64,000 nucleotides of DNA from Pseudomonadota bacterium (GCA_020161405.1 JAIUOD010000001.1:1-64000); one strand, 5' to 3'. Counted from the stretch's first letter, positions 53,736 through 63,075 are shown. The notes: a model not told the origin generated them from the sequence alone. Numbers and translations: made by a program.

Positions 53736-55427
53736 TTATCCAAAAGTGAATGCATAGGCTTTCGCGCCTTTTTCTAAGAATTGAATTTCAAAATCATGTT
53801 CGCCAATATCGCCTTGGATACGGATTAATTGATAAAGGCGCTCATCAGTGATTGTGCCATTGCCATTTTCATCAATATCAAGGCCGTGATTTGCAATTGG
53901 TGGTTTTCCATCAATCAAAACTTTAAATCTTATTGGCTTGCCCTTTTCACTTGGCCCTAAAACCAGATGAAGATCGCGCGCTTTAAAGCGATAATATATT
54001 GAACCTTGGTGCGAATTTAAAGTTGCGCTTTGGCCTTCGATTGTCCAATTTCCTGCAAGGCTTTGGGAATTTAAAATACTTTTGCCGCGCGTGTAATTTT
54101 GGGCTTCGTCTTGTTTTATATTTTGTGGTGAATTGAAATTTTCGCTTCTTTCATAGCCAATATAGGTTTCAGGCGAACCAATTTCATCTTCCTTGGCCTG
54201 TTTACCAATATCATTGGCATTGATTTTGGTTTCGCCAAATTTTGGGTTTTTGCCGGTTTCTTTCAAAAGCATTTGGATGATTTTTTCGCTTTCATCATAA
54301 TTCCCCTCACCAAAATGATGGGCGCGAATATTGCCATCTTTATCGATAAAATAATGCGCAGGCCAATATTGATTATTGAATGATTGCCAGATTGATAAAT
54401 CATTATCCAACACAATAGGATATTTTATACCTAAATCTTGAACCGCCTTTTTCACATTTTCATAATTTCTTTCGAATGCAAATTCAGGTGAATGAACGCC
54501 GATAATGACCAAGCCATCTTTGGCATATTTTTCATTCCACGCTTTCACATAAGGCAAAGTTCGTAGGCAATTTATGCATGAATAAGTCCAAAAATCTATT
54601 AAAACCACTTTGCCTTTTAATTCTTCATTCGTAATTGGTTTTGAATTTAACCATGCGCCAGTGGTTTGAATTGATGGCATTTTGCCTTCAAAATCCGCCA
54701 TTTTTTTGACTTTATTATCTTTTGAAAACCTATCCAAAAGCGCTTGTTCAATTTTATTGGTATTTGCTGCCGAATATTGGGTAAGGATTTTTCTGTCAAA
54801 ACCCGTTGCGATTAGGCCAACGCCAATTAAAACTAAAACCCCAAGTGCTTTTTTGATATTTTCACCAATCCCAAGACCTTTTTTCAATGCGCCAAAAACT
54901 TTGCTTCCCGCAAATAAAGCTATTGCAATTGAACATGCCGCGCCAAGCGCGTAGAGCGAAAGCGCAATGAACAGAACAAAATTTGCACCATTTGTTGCGG
55001 CGCTTACCAATACAATCCCTAAAATCGGCCCAGCGCAAGGTGCCCATAAAAGCCCTGTTGCAACACCAATTAAAAACGAACCACCAAATCCACCACCCGA
55101 AATATTTGATATTTTTGAACCAAGTCGAACAAATGGGCGCATCACATATTCTGATAATTGGGGTAGCAAAAGCAAAATCCCAAAAATTGCAAACGCAAAA
55201 AGGGCAATATTACGCGCAATCTCATTTGCGCTTTGTACCCATGCCCCACCAATTGCCGCAAGTGATGAGACTAAAACAAAGCTTAAAATAAGCCCCAAAA
55301 GAATTGGAAATTGCGATTGCCAAAATGATCTATCAGAACGCGCAAATACGAATGGTAAAATCGGCAAAATACATGGGCTTAAAATTGTTAATGCGCCGGC
55401 TAGGAAATATAGAAAATAAAATAACAT
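53736..55427 (-). CDS. DipZ-type membrane thiol reductase (CcdA-like plus thioredoxin-like domains)
   Basis: A 563-residue fusion. The N-terminal CcdA/DsbD-like membrane part (residues 1-240) has about six helices, with the cysteines SPCILPILPF and WAPCAGPILG carrying electrons across the membrane. A thioredoxin/TlpA domain (about 255-390) has the active site TYSCINCLRTLPYV (CxxC). A C-terminal beta-rich domain (about 430-563) is typical of DipZ proteins. It should pass reducing power from cytosolic thioredoxin to the periplasm. The next genes on the strand are exported msrB and msrA, whose catalytic cysteines need such reduction, so a dedicated role is likely. Confidence 0.9.
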   Translation of the reverse strand: MLFYFLYFLAGALTILSPCILPILPFVFARSDRSFWQSQFPILLGLILSFVLVSSLAAIGGAWVQSANEIARNIALFAFAIFGILLLLPQLSEYVMRPFVRLGSKISNISGGGFGGSFLIGVATGLLWAPCAGPILGIVLVSAATNGANFVLFIALSLYALGAACSIAIALFAGSKVFGALKKGLGIGENIKKALGVLVLIGVGLIATGFDRKILTQYSAANTNKIEQALLDRFSKDNKVKKMADFEGKMPSIQTTGAWLNSKPITNEELKGKVVLIDFWTYSCINCLRTLPYVKAWNEKYAKDGLVIIGVHSPEFAFERNYENVKKAVQDLGIKYPIVLDNDLSIWQSFNNQYWPAHYFIDKDGNIRAHHFGEGNYDESEKIIQMLLKETGKNPKFGETKINANDIGKQAKEDEIGSPETYIGYERSENFNSPQNIKQDEAQNYTRGKSILNSQSLAGNWTIEGQSATLNSHQGSIYYRFKARDLHLVLGPSEKGKPIRFKVLIDGKPPIANHGLDIDENGNGTITDERLYQLIRIQGDIGEHDFEIQFLEKGAKAYAFTFG

Positions 55428-55656
55428 GCTTTGTCTTTCTTGATGTTATCTTATACGAAATTTAATCGCTTTGGTTACAATTTGTCGTGTTTTTATATTA
55501 TTATGGGGAAAGTTTTCATTTTATAGCATAAAAAGGGCAAGTTTTTAGACGATTTTAAAAGAATCTAATTGAAAAAGTTCAAAAATTGTGCATATGCAAC
55601 ATTTTACGGCAAGATTAAAAATATTGCTTGATAAAATATAGGTTTTGGCAAATTTT

Positions 55657-57072
55657 ATGAATGTTGATTTGAAGAGTGGAAAATTGGAATTAGTGGAAAA
55701 ATATTTTACGCTATATAAAACGCAAATAACTAATTTTGCGGTGATTTTTGCTTGCGCATTAATCTTGACCATTCCTGCTTTTTACAATGGTTATGTTTTT
55801 CTTTTTCAAGATTCAGCTGATTATCTTGCAAGTTGGGTAAGATTTTATCGCCTTCCAGTTTATGGGAATTTCACTTTAATTGGGCGCATATTTGGCACGC
55901 CATGGCCAATTGCAATTGCGCAGGGTCTTATTGTTGCCCACCTTATATATTTGGTGAATAAAATAAGCTTTGGCAAAGTTAACCTTAAACTTTATACCTT
56001 GCAAATCATAGGCCTAACATTATTTTCAAGCCTTCCATATGTTAGCGCACAAATTATGGCGGATATTTTTACCCCAATCATGTTTTTGGGACTTTATATC
56101 CTTTTATTCCATCGCAAAAAAATAAGCATTTTAGAAAAAAATTATCTTAAAGTTTTGGTCGTTTTTTCGGCAATGGCACATATTACCAACATTTATCTTG
56201 GTGTTGGTTTGGTGATTTTTAGCGCATTCGTAATTCTAATTCGCGCCGAAGATACAAAAGCAAATTTAAAAACTCTTGGTCGTGGTCTTGGGCTTTTGGC
56301 ATTTGCGGCGGCTTATGTTGTTGGTCTTAACGCATATTATTATAAAACATGGAAATTATCGCCTGCATCAAGTGTTTTTGCACTTGCTAATTTAATACAA
56401 AATGGCACGGCAACACTTTATCTTGAACAGGCATGTTCAACCCAGCAGCTGAAAATTTGTAAATTTACGCATGCAATTCCAAACTCATCAGATTTTTTCC
56501 TTTGGTCACGAAAAAGCCCATTAGATAAAAGTCTCGGAAGTTTCCGCGGCTTTAGCAATGAGGCGCAATTCATCGTGCGTGATACTATTGCAACCTATCC
56601 AAAAGACGTTGCCATTCATGCATTCAATGATTTTAAACGAACCTTTGTTGTTCATGCGCCGGCAAAAGAATTAAATTCGTCTGTGGCAAGAAGTTCGGTT
56701 CGTGGGGTTTTACGTATTTTTTATGGAATGAATGCCCGCGATACTTTCTTTAAAACCAAACAGGCGAATGATGCTTTGCCATATCAATTACTGGCTAATA
56801 TTGATAATATTGTGTTCCCATTATCATTGATTTTAGTGTCTCTATTATCAATTTTATCACTAATGAATTTGCGCGACAATAAAAGTCTTCTGCCATTATT
56901 TACAATTGTATTTTTGCTTGGGAATAACTTCCTATGCGCTTTAGGTTCTGGTGTTTTTGATAGATATCAGGCACGCGTTTCTTGGCTTTTGGTTTTCGCA
57001 TTAATGATTGGAATTGGAACAATTATTTCGCAAAGAAAACTTATAAAAGCACCAATAAAAATCAATGAATAA
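55657..57072 (+). CDS. Uncharacterised polytopic membrane protein (GT-C-like)
   Basis: A 471-residue protein from ATG 55657 (an in-frame TTG lies 12 nt earlier). About ten hydrophobic segments are seen, the first near residues 26-45. The loop after it reads FQDSADYLASWVRF, reminiscent of the D-S-x-Y loop of GT-C type membrane glycosyltransferases. A long periplasmic segment lies at about residues 255-375, before the last helices. I do not recognise the family. It overlaps the end of the convergent small membrane protein gene by 11 nt. It is separated from dipZ by a 229-nt divergent gap. Confidence 0.65.
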   Translation: MNVDLKSGKLELVEKYFTLYKTQITNFAVIFACALILTIPAFYNGYVFLFQDSADYLASWVRFYRLPVYGNFTLIGRIFGTPWPIAIAQGLIVAHLIYLVNKISFGKVNLKLYTLQIIGLTLFSSLPYVSAQIMADIFTPIMFLGLYILLFHRKKISILEKNYLKVLVVFSAMAHITNIYLGVGLVIFSAFVILIRAEDTKANLKTLGRGLGLLAFAAAYVVGLNAYYYKTWKLSPASSVFALANLIQNGTATLYLEQACSTQQLKICKFTHAIPNSSDFFLWSRKSPLDKSLGSFRGFSNEAQFIVRDTIATYPKDVAIHAFNDFKRTFVVHAPAKELNSSVARSSVRGVLRIFYGMNARDTFFKTKQANDALPYQLLANIDNIVFPLSLILVSLLSILSLMNLRDNKSLLPLFTIVFLLGNNFLCALGSGVFDRYQARVSWLLVFALMIGIGTIISQRKLIKAPIKINE

Positions 57073-57511
57073 GCTTTACGCTAATTAGGGTCATTATTGG
57101 ATTTATGCGCAAATATAGAATTTTATAGACGATTAAATTAATTATTATTGCTACAAAAACCGCAATAAAAATATAGTTTCTCGACACAAAGCCTTTTTTC
57201 TCAAACATTGCAAAAAACGTTTTTCTTAACATACGAAGCTTTGTCCACCAAATTAAATTCTGGGTATAATGGGACACAATCGCACCAATGAATTGGCAAA
57301 AAATTACAAGTAAAATCGCGCCATAAAAAATTACAGATATTTTTTCAGGCGCCGTAATTGCGACATGCAGTAAAGCAAAACAAATCGAAAAACCTAATGA
57401 AATTAATATAATTGTTGCCGCTAAGATTAGCGCTTCAAAATTTCGCGATACAAATAAATTATCATTTGATTTTGCATCTTCAATAACAGCTCTAGGCGAA
57501 TTTTCTTTCAT
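57062..57511 (-). CDS. Uncharacterised small membrane protein
   Basis: A 149-residue protein with three or four hydrophobic segments (about residues 27-50, 60-85 and 112-130) and a basic cytoplasmic loop (TKLRMLRKTFFAMFEKKG). Family not recognised. The gene is convergent with the GT-C-like gene. A strong terminator lies just upstream of its start on the same strand, so it needs its own promoter in the 30-nt gap or beyond. Confidence 0.55.
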   Translation of the reverse strand: MKENSPRAVIEDAKSNDNLFVSRNFEALILAATIILISLGFSICFALLHVAITAPEKISVIFYGAILLVIFCQFIGAIVSHYTQNLIWWTKLRMLRKTFFAMFEKKGFVSRNYIFIAVFVAIIINLIVYKILYLRINPIMTLISVKLIH

Positions 57512-57538
57512 GCTTACTCAATTTTAAACTTAAAAAAG

Positions 57539-57581
57539 AGCCGCGCTTCAAGTGGTAAGGAAGGGAACAAGAAGCACGGCT
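57539..57581 (-). terminator. Rho-independent terminator on the minus strand
   Basis: On the minus strand AGCCGTGCTT pairs with AAGCGCGGCT (10 bp with one G-U pair) and is followed at once by CTTTTTT. No intact minus-strand gene precedes it closely; the nearest is the decayed CPBP gene ending at 57805, about 220 nt upstream. Confidence 0.7.
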
Positions 57582-57804
57582 AAGTTAAAGCAAAAAACAA
57601 TTTGAAAAGGCAAAATAATTTGCCGATTTTCACCAAACTGTACCCATAGGTTATCCATTATTTTCGCGATGGGTTGTGTAAAAATGTTTACATATAATGC
57701 ACAAAAGCCGCGATTAATTAGATTAATTTTTTTTAAGGATGCAAAAAAAAGAAAAATTATCAATTTTGCTAATGATTAAAATTTAACACAATGATTTCAG
57801 AACT

Positions 57805-58515
57805 TTACATAATGACATAAACAATAGCACAAAGCAGAATTACACCCTCAACACCATGAACTATTAAGGCGAAATAATTGCTTTTATATCTTTGCGAGGT
57901 ATAGGAATATGAAATATTACTTATGATAATTGACGGCAATCGCCACACTAAATGCAGAAGGTAAAGACCAAAAATTATGGCATTTGCAAGCATGCCCATT
58001 TTCCAAAAACCCCACGCATTTTCGAAAGCAAAACGCCATGAAATCATAATGTATCAAACTTCTTATATCCATATATTCTGGAACGATGAAATTTGGGAAA
58101 GCTAATTGAGAAATTCCATCAATATAATCAGAGAATATTTCTCTGGTAATTAAATTGAATAATAATGCCGAAATTAGCATTATCATTAGATTAGGCATAT
58201 ATTCCCGATTTTTCTCATCTCACGGCATATTAAGCCATAAACGCGCTCTAAGGCTTTTTAAAGTCCAATCGTTTCTTTCACTAAGAAAAAGACAATAGAA
58301 ACAAGGAATTGCCGCGCCATTCCTATTATCATAAGCCATCAAAAAATTATGCTAGGTATTTGTTTTGTATTTATCGCAATTTTGGGCATCAAAACCCATG
58401 TAAAATAATAAATTGGCAAAGTGGCGATTATAAAAATCATTATATTTTTCGCCAAACTATAATGGCCATCTGATTTTAAATTTTTATTCGGTGATTTATA
58501 CCTATTCAGAAAACA
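57805..58515 (-). pseudogene. Decayed CPBP-family intramembrane protease gene
   Basis: Reading the minus strand, one protein can be followed through several frames. It starts near 58515 with membrane segments (IMIFIIATLPIYYFTWVLMP, then a TGA at 58339-58341, then LMIIGMARQFLVS). After a frame change come SERNDWTLKSLRARLWLNMP, a TGA and DEKNREYMPNLMIM. After a second frame change near 58045 come SWRFAFENAWGFWKM, LANAIIFGLYLLHLVW and IVHGVEGVILL. The RLWLN-P and NA-IFGLYxLH blocks match CPBP (CAAX protease/bacteriocin-processing) proteins by eye. At least two frame changes and two stops make it non-functional. Exact limits are approximate. Confidence 0.7.
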
Positions 58516-58544
58516 AACATTTCAATAATTTTGCTAGTTTAAAA

Positions 58545-58584
58545 CCAGCCAAGCGCAAAATAAGGTGGGGGTGCGCTTGGCTGG
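58545..58584 (-). terminator. Terminator of the MipA/OmpV gene
   Basis: Perfect 13-bp arms CCAGCCAAGCGCA (58545-58557) and TGCGCTTGGCTGG (58572-58584) with a 14-nt loop, followed on the minus strand by TTTTAAA. It begins 63 nt after the stop of the outer-membrane protein gene. Confidence 0.75.
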
Positions 58585-58647
58585 CTAAATTGCGAATATG
58601 CTTGGGTAAGGGGCAAGCGCTAGGATTCGCAAAATTTGAATTCAAAG

Positions 58648-59406
58648 CTAAAATTTATAAATCACCGCAAGCATTGACCCGATATTGGTTTTCTTATCAA
58701 TAATGCTATTTCTAGTGATATCTTTTGGTAAAAACTCAAAGGAATTGATGCTTACTAAATCAATATTTTCTTTTACGGGATAGCTTATTTTAAGGCCCAA
58801 ATTCGGTATAGTTGCATCACCAACAACATATTTTGCCCTATTAGCTTTTACTTCATTTGCGCGCACGCCATAATAATAATCCGCTAATTTTGAACTTTGC
58901 CAAGTTACGCCCACAGAAGGCATCACACCCAATTTTCCAACTTCAAATGGGAATGTATAATTGGCACTTACTTGCGAGCCTTTGTGAACCGAAAGCGCAT
59001 CTGTAACGATATCAACATTGAAAGCACCAAAATCTGATTTCAATGCCGCAGATACGCCAATATCAACACTTGATTTACGTTTTGACATGCCGGTCATAAA
59101 TGTTGAATCTTTTGGATCGATTAATTGAAATCTTGGGCTTGCAATTGCAGAAACTGAAAAATTTTCATCGCCAAAAACACGATATGATAGGCCAAGTATG
59201 CTTGCGCTAAATTTTTCGCCTTCATAACCAATATATGGCAATGGAACAGTTTTATTTTTTGCGCCTTTAAATGGGGCAGAAAAATATGCAACGCCACCAC
59301 CAACAGACCATTTGGTTTCAACATTTTGCGCATTGGCGCAAGTCGCCATAAGCGCAAGTACTGAGCTTATAATTGCGGCTATTTTTAGATTTGGATTATT
59401 ATTCAT
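58648..59406 (-). CDS. MipA/OmpV-family outer-membrane protein
   Basis: A 252-residue beta-barrel protein. The chosen ATG at 59406 has GGAG about 8 nt upstream, inside the longer alternative that starts at 59418. A signal peptide ends in CANAQ. The mature chain has the MipA/OmpV pattern: WSVGGGVAYFSAPFKG, VPLPYIGYEGEKFSASILG, then alternating strands (YYYGVRANEV, LGLKISYPV) ending in the aromatic-terminated LAVIYKF. The family is linked to scaffold or porin-like roles at the envelope. Single gene with its own terminator; divergent from crp. Confidence 0.85.
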   Translation of the reverse strand: MNNNPNLKIAAIISSVLALMATCANAQNVETKWSVGGGVAYFSAPFKGAKNKTVPLPYIGYEGEKFSASILGLSYRVFGDENFSVSAIASPRFQLIDPKDSTFMTGMSKRKSSVDIGVSAALKSDFGAFNVDIVTDALSVHKGSQVSANYTFPFEVGKLGVMPSVGVTWQSSKLADYYYGVRANEVKANRAKYVVGDATIPNLGLKISYPVKENIDLVSINSFEFLPKDITRNSIIDKKTNIGSMLAVIYKF

Positions 59407-59584
59407 TATTTTCTCCATTTTGTTTCAGGAAGGAAGGCCTTGCTTTAAAAGTTTCGCCAAAAATTTTATGCAAAGCGCTTTACACAAAAAGAAAATACGT
59501 ATAATCAAGATTAAATTGAATGATATTTTTTGCGTTATTAATTATAAAAATAGCGTATAAATCATTGTTTATATTTATTTTTTT

Positions 59585-59598
59585 CTGATAAGAATCAA
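59585..59598 (+). promoter_or_regulatory. FNR/CRP-like half-site palindrome upstream of the Crp gene
   Basis: CTGAT-AAGA-ATCAA matches the TTGAT-N4-ATCAA consensus at nine of ten fixed positions. It is centred about 33 nt before the GTG start of the Crp-family gene, so autoregulation is plausible. The recognition helix of that protein differs from both E. coli CRP and FNR at the key Glu, which weakens the link. Confidence 0.4.
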
Positions 59599-59624
59599 AT
59601 ACTAATTATATAGGGTATTATAAA

Positions 59625-60332
59625 GTGGCGCTTTCGTTGAATGAGTTCTTTTCTAGCAATCCCATTTTCAAAGATGTTTCGAACCATACACGTGACTACA
59701 TTAGCAAAATGGCACTCTTTAAGACGCTAGAGCCAGGCCAGATTCTTTTCCAGCATGGCGATGCAGCCAATAGCCTATACTTTATTTTAGAAGGTGATTT
59801 ATCGGTTTGTCTATTTGCAAATGACGGACGTCAATTAGGATTAAATGTTGTTTCCGAGGGCAACCTTCTTGGTGAGATTGCCGTACTAGATAATGGGCCA
59901 CGTTCGGCCTCGGCAATTGCAATTGCAAAATGCCAAGTGGCAAGCGTTACAAGTAATAATTTTAGAAATTCAATCAAAAAAGACGCCCAATTATCACAAA
60001 ACATAATAAATTTTTTATGCGCGCAAATTCGCCGCGTTAGTGACCGCATCATTGACGCAAACGCATTACAACTTGAATCAAGTATCGCCAGAATACTTAT
60101 AGAAGCAGGACAAAATTCATCTTCAGGCAGTAAGCAAAAGAAAGTTGTCCGCATCAAGCAAGAAGAAATTGGTTTCATTGCCGGCGTTTCAAGGGTAACA
60201 ATAAATAAATACCTCAACAATTGGGCACGAAAAGGGATAGTGAGCATATCGCGGGGTAAAATTATGATTGAAAATATAGACATTCTATTCGCAATTATTG
60301 ATGACGATAGAGGCAAAGTGATAAAAAATTAA
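59625..60332 (+). CDS. Crp/Fnr-family regulator, cAMP-binding type
   Basis: A 235-residue regulator starting at GTG 59625. The N-terminal cyclic-nucleotide domain has the phosphate-binding cassette LLGEIAVLDNGPRSASA, with the Glu84 and Arg93-Ser94 that contact cAMP in CRP. No N-terminal cysteine cluster of FNR is present. The C-terminal winged helix has EEIGFIAGVSRVTINKYLN; the recognition helix carries Val where E. coli CRP has Glu181. The gene is directly followed by a cyclase remnant and a class III cyclase, so cAMP made next door is the probable ligand. Confidence 0.9.
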   Translation: MALSLNEFFSSNPIFKDVSNHTRDYISKMALFKTLEPGQILFQHGDAANSLYFILEGDLSVCLFANDGRQLGLNVVSEGNLLGEIAVLDNGPRSASAIAIAKCQVASVTSNNFRNSIKKDAQLSQNIINFLCAQIRRVSDRIIDANALQLESSIARILIEAGQNSSSGSKQKKVVRIKQEEIGFIAGVSRVTINKYLNNWARKGIVSISRGKIMIENIDILFAIIDDDRGKVIKN

Positions 60333-60521
60333 ATGAAAATACAAAAGCTTGTATCAAATAATGATAGCAACCTGATTGAAACCGCTCAATTGGATGCGCA
60401 AATTATAATAAGCAATTATCTATATCAGGCGTTGAAAAATAAAAATATTTTTGAAGAAAATGGCTTTTCGGTTAGCTTACAAAAGACTATACTCAAGGGT
60501 ATCGATGAACAAAATATTTGA
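60333..60521 (+). pseudogene. Remnant of a class III cyclase C-terminus
   Basis: A 62-residue frame starting at ATG right after the crp stop. LDAQIIISNYLYQALKNKNI and FEENGFSVSLQ align with the C-terminal tail of the neighbouring cyclase (FEADIILSNDFYNSLKNKCI, FTENGYEIYSQ). The catalytic part of the domain is missing. It is therefore most likely the leftover of a duplicated or older cyclase copy, not a real small gene, although translation coupled to crp cannot be excluded. Confidence 0.75.
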
Positions 60522-60560
60522 GCAATTAAAAAGGCCTAATGTAACCATGATTAAACGCAT

Positions 60561-61973
60561 ATGAATATGGAATTGGTCAAATCTACAAAACTAGGCGAAA
60601 AGCTGGGTTTTATTTCAAAAAGCAAAACTCCCGAACAAAAGGAGTTTGATAAATTTCTTGTCAAAAGCCAAGACCACTGCCTCCTGCGCGAAATATATTT
60701 AAGGCTTACCTTTATCTCTATATTATTCACCAATGATCTTATTGCCCTTTTTGTAAATAAAAATTTTGGCGGCAATAATGATGTAGCGTCTAACAAAAAC
60801 CAAGATATTTTATTTACGATTAGTTTTCTTCCAATTGGCCTTGCCCAATTATGGATTGCGAAAACTGGGCGCTATAAACCTTGGATGAAATATCTTTTCT
60901 TGTTGATTGATGTTTTGTGGCTTGGCGCATATTTGGCTTTACCAAATTTATTGCAATATTCGTTTGGCTCCAAAGAATTCACGCTTGAATTTTTACGTGC
61001 CTATAATGACCAAAAATTAAAATGGTTATTCATTATTTATTCTTTGACCACTTTATATTTTTCTACAAAATATGTTCGCGCTTTGGGTGCTTATATTTCA
61101 TTATTTTGGGCAATGTCATATATATATCTGTCTTATTTAAGCGTTCATCATCAACTTGGGCTGAATGTTGATTTTAAAATTGCACTTGAAAATATTGCCC
61201 TTGCAATTCTTATGACAATTGGTTTCACGATTGTTGCAAATTACCATTATAATATGGTCACTCAATTCCTTACACTTGAACAAAAGAAGACTTCTTTATC
61301 AAGGTTTTTTTCGCCCAATTTACTTGAGATTTTGTCAAATAATAAAATCACCAACAAAAAAAACACTATTGATGCCGCAATTGCCTTTGTTGATATAAAG
61401 AACTTTACCACCCACTCACAAGGAAAAGAGCCAGAGGATGTATTAAAAATCCTTCAAGATTTCCATTCAATCATTGAAGATGAAGTTTTCAAGAAAAATG
61501 GAACTTTGGAAAAATATATTGGCGATGCAGCAATGGTTGCATTTGGCGCACCAATTCAATCCAAATATGATGCCGATAAAGCGGCAAAATGCGCAATCAA
61601 TTGGATGGAATCGCTAAGAATTTGGAATAAAGAAAGAAATTCAAACAACGAAGAAAGTATCAATATTGGCATTGGCCTTGATTATGGCCCTGTTACGTGC
61701 GGCACAATCGGGAAAAACCGTAATATGTCATATGTAATAGTGGGTTCAACCGTAAATCGCGCAAGCCGCCTTGAAGGCCTTACGCGTGAGTTTGAAGCCG
61801 ATATTATATTAAGTAATGATTTCTACAATTCCTTGAAAAACAAGTGTATTTTCACTGAAAATGGCTATGAAATCTATTCACAAGTTGCACCTGTAAAAAA
61901 CCTTAAAAATCAATTGGTTTGGGTTGTTTGCAAGAAAAACATTATGAAAGACAATTTGAAAGCGGTAATATAA
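60561..61973 (+). CDS. Membrane class III adenylate/guanylate cyclase
   Basis: A 470-residue protein. The N-terminal half holds about six membrane helices (residues 45-65, 85-102, 110-130, 153-168, 173-192 and 210-235). The catalytic domain (about 265-445) has metal Asp residues in AIAFVDIKNFT and YIGDAAMVAFG, the LEKYIGD lysine region that helps pick the base, and the transition-state motif STVNRASRLEG (Asn and Arg). The base-specifying position before the second motif is Val (SYVIVGSTVN), where adenylate cyclases usually have Asp or Thr, so product identity is less certain. It follows crp and the cyclase remnant on the same strand, which favours cAMP. Confidence 0.88.
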   Translation: MNMELVKSTKLGEKLGFISKSKTPEQKEFDKFLVKSQDHCLLREIYLRLTFISILFTNDLIALFVNKNFGGNNDVASNKNQDILFTISFLPIGLAQLWIAKTGRYKPWMKYLFLLIDVLWLGAYLALPNLLQYSFGSKEFTLEFLRAYNDQKLKWLFIIYSLTTLYFSTKYVRALGAYISLFWAMSYIYLSYLSVHHQLGLNVDFKIALENIALAILMTIGFTIVANYHYNMVTQFLTLEQKKTSLSRFFSPNLLEILSNNKITNKKNTIDAAIAFVDIKNFTTHSQGKEPEDVLKILQDFHSIIEDEVFKKNGTLEKYIGDAAMVAFGAPIQSKYDADKAAKCAINWMESLRIWNKERNSNNEESINIGIGLDYGPVTCGTIGKNRNMSYVIVGSTVNRASRLEGLTREFEADIILSNDFYNSLKNKCIFTENGYEIYSQVAPVKNLKNQLVWVVCKKNIMKDNLKAVI

Positions 61974-62020
61974 TACCACATGTCTAACCCATTGTTTTTA
62001 AACCAAAAACAGTAGGTGTG

Positions 62021-62049
62021 TTGACAAAAAACCAACTTTAGTGTCTATG
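62021..62049 (+). promoter_or_regulatory. Candidate promoter of rplM-rpsI
   Basis: A perfect TTGACA at 62021-62026 and, 17 nt on, the weak -10 TCTATG at 62044-62049. It lies 61 nt before the rplM ATG, which has AAGGA about 8 nt upstream. Strong -35 with a loose -10 is common in alphaproteobacterial ribosomal promoters. Confidence 0.55.
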
Positions 62050-62109
62050 CGCGCCACGTGCCGTAATTTATTGATTGCGGCCTTTGTTTTTAACTAATAA
62101 GGACGCCAT

Positions 62110-62586
62110 ATGTCTAGTTCATATACTAAAAGCGCAAAAACAGCTGATGCTGACCGCAAATGGATTGTGGTTGATGCAGAAGGTGTTGTTGTTGGCCGCC
62201 TTGCTACTTTCATTGCAAAGCGCCTTCGCGGTAAACACCGTGCAGATTTCACCCCACACGCTGATGTTGGTGATTTCGTTGTTGTAATCAATGCCGATAA
62301 AGTGAAATTCACTGGCAAAAAATTGACTAATAAAGTTTATTATCGCCACACTGGTCACCCAGGCGGCATTAAAGAAACTACACCTGCTAAAATCCTTAAT
62401 GGTCGCTTCCCTGAGCGCGTTTTGGAGCAAGCGGTTCTTCGTATGCTTCCAAAAGAAAGCCCATTGGCGCGTAACCAGTTCAAAAAACTTCACGTTTATG
62501 CTGGCACAAACCACCCACATGAAGCACAACAACCAACTGTAATTGATTTCAAATCAATGAATTCTAAAAACGTAAGGGCTGCATAA
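62110..62586 (+). CDS. rplM: 50S ribosomal protein L13
   Basis: A 158-residue L13 with the characteristic [19 protein letters not shown] start, [13 protein letters not shown], and [20 protein letters not shown] followed by [13 protein letters not shown]. Together with rpsI it forms the conserved L13-S9 operon; the two genes overlap by one base (TAATG). Confidence 0.97.
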   Translation: MSSSYTKSAKTADADRKWIVVDAEGVVVGRLATFIAKRLRGKHRADFTPHADVGDFVVVINADKVKFTGKKLTNKVYYRHTGHPGGIKETTPAKILNGRFPERVLEQAVLRMLPKESPLARNQFKKLHVYAGTNHPHEAQQPTVIDFKSMNSKNVRAA

Positions 62587-63068
62587 TGACTGATACAGTT
62601 AATTCTCTTGAAGATTTGGCAGCTTTGGGCACAACTGAGAAAGTTGTTGAAGTTGTTGTTCGTGAACCACAAATCGATTCTTTGGGTCGTTCTTATTCAA
62701 CTGGTAAACGCAAAAATGCGATTGCACGTGTTTGGGTAAAACGCGGTTCTGGTAAAATCACTATCAATGGCAAAGATCAAGAAGTGTATTTCGCACGTCC
62801 TGTTCTTCGCATGGTTATCAACCAACCAGGTCAAGTTACAAACCGCACAAGCGAGTTTGACGTTATCGCAACTGTAAAAGGTGGCGGCCTTTCTGGTCAA
62901 GCGGGCGCAATCCGTCATGGTATCGCAACTGCTTTAACCCGTTTTGAACCTGCGCTTCGCCCAGTATTGAAACCATTCGGTTACCTTACACGCGACAGCC
63001 GTGTTGTTGAACGTAAAAAATACGGCCGCGCAAAAGCACGTCGTTCATTCCAGTTCTCAAAACGCTAA
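62586..63068 (+). CDS. rpsI: 30S ribosomal protein S9
   Basis: A 160-residue S9 with an N-terminal extension of about 35 residues typical of alphaproteobacteria. The family core follows: [38 protein letters not shown] and the basic C-terminal end [16 protein letters not shown] that reaches the P-site tRNA. Start overlaps the rplM stop by one base. Two terminators follow. Confidence 0.97.
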   Translation: MTDTVNSLEDLAALGTTEKVVEVVVREPQIDSLGRSYSTGKRKNAIARVWVKRGSGKITINGKDQEVYFARPVLRMVINQPGQVTNRTSEFDVIATVKGGGLSGQAGAIRHGIATALTRFEPALRPVLKPFGYLTRDSRVVERKKYGRAKARRSFQFSKR

Positions 63069-63075
63069 AATTTCT

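Noticed and set aside
57548-57763. 71-codon minus-strand frame
   Set aside because: It ends inside the terminator stem, has no ribosome site and no recognisable composition.
58491-58703. 70-codon plus-strand frame
   Set aside because: It runs through the terminator and into the 3' end of the outer-membrane protein gene on the other strand.
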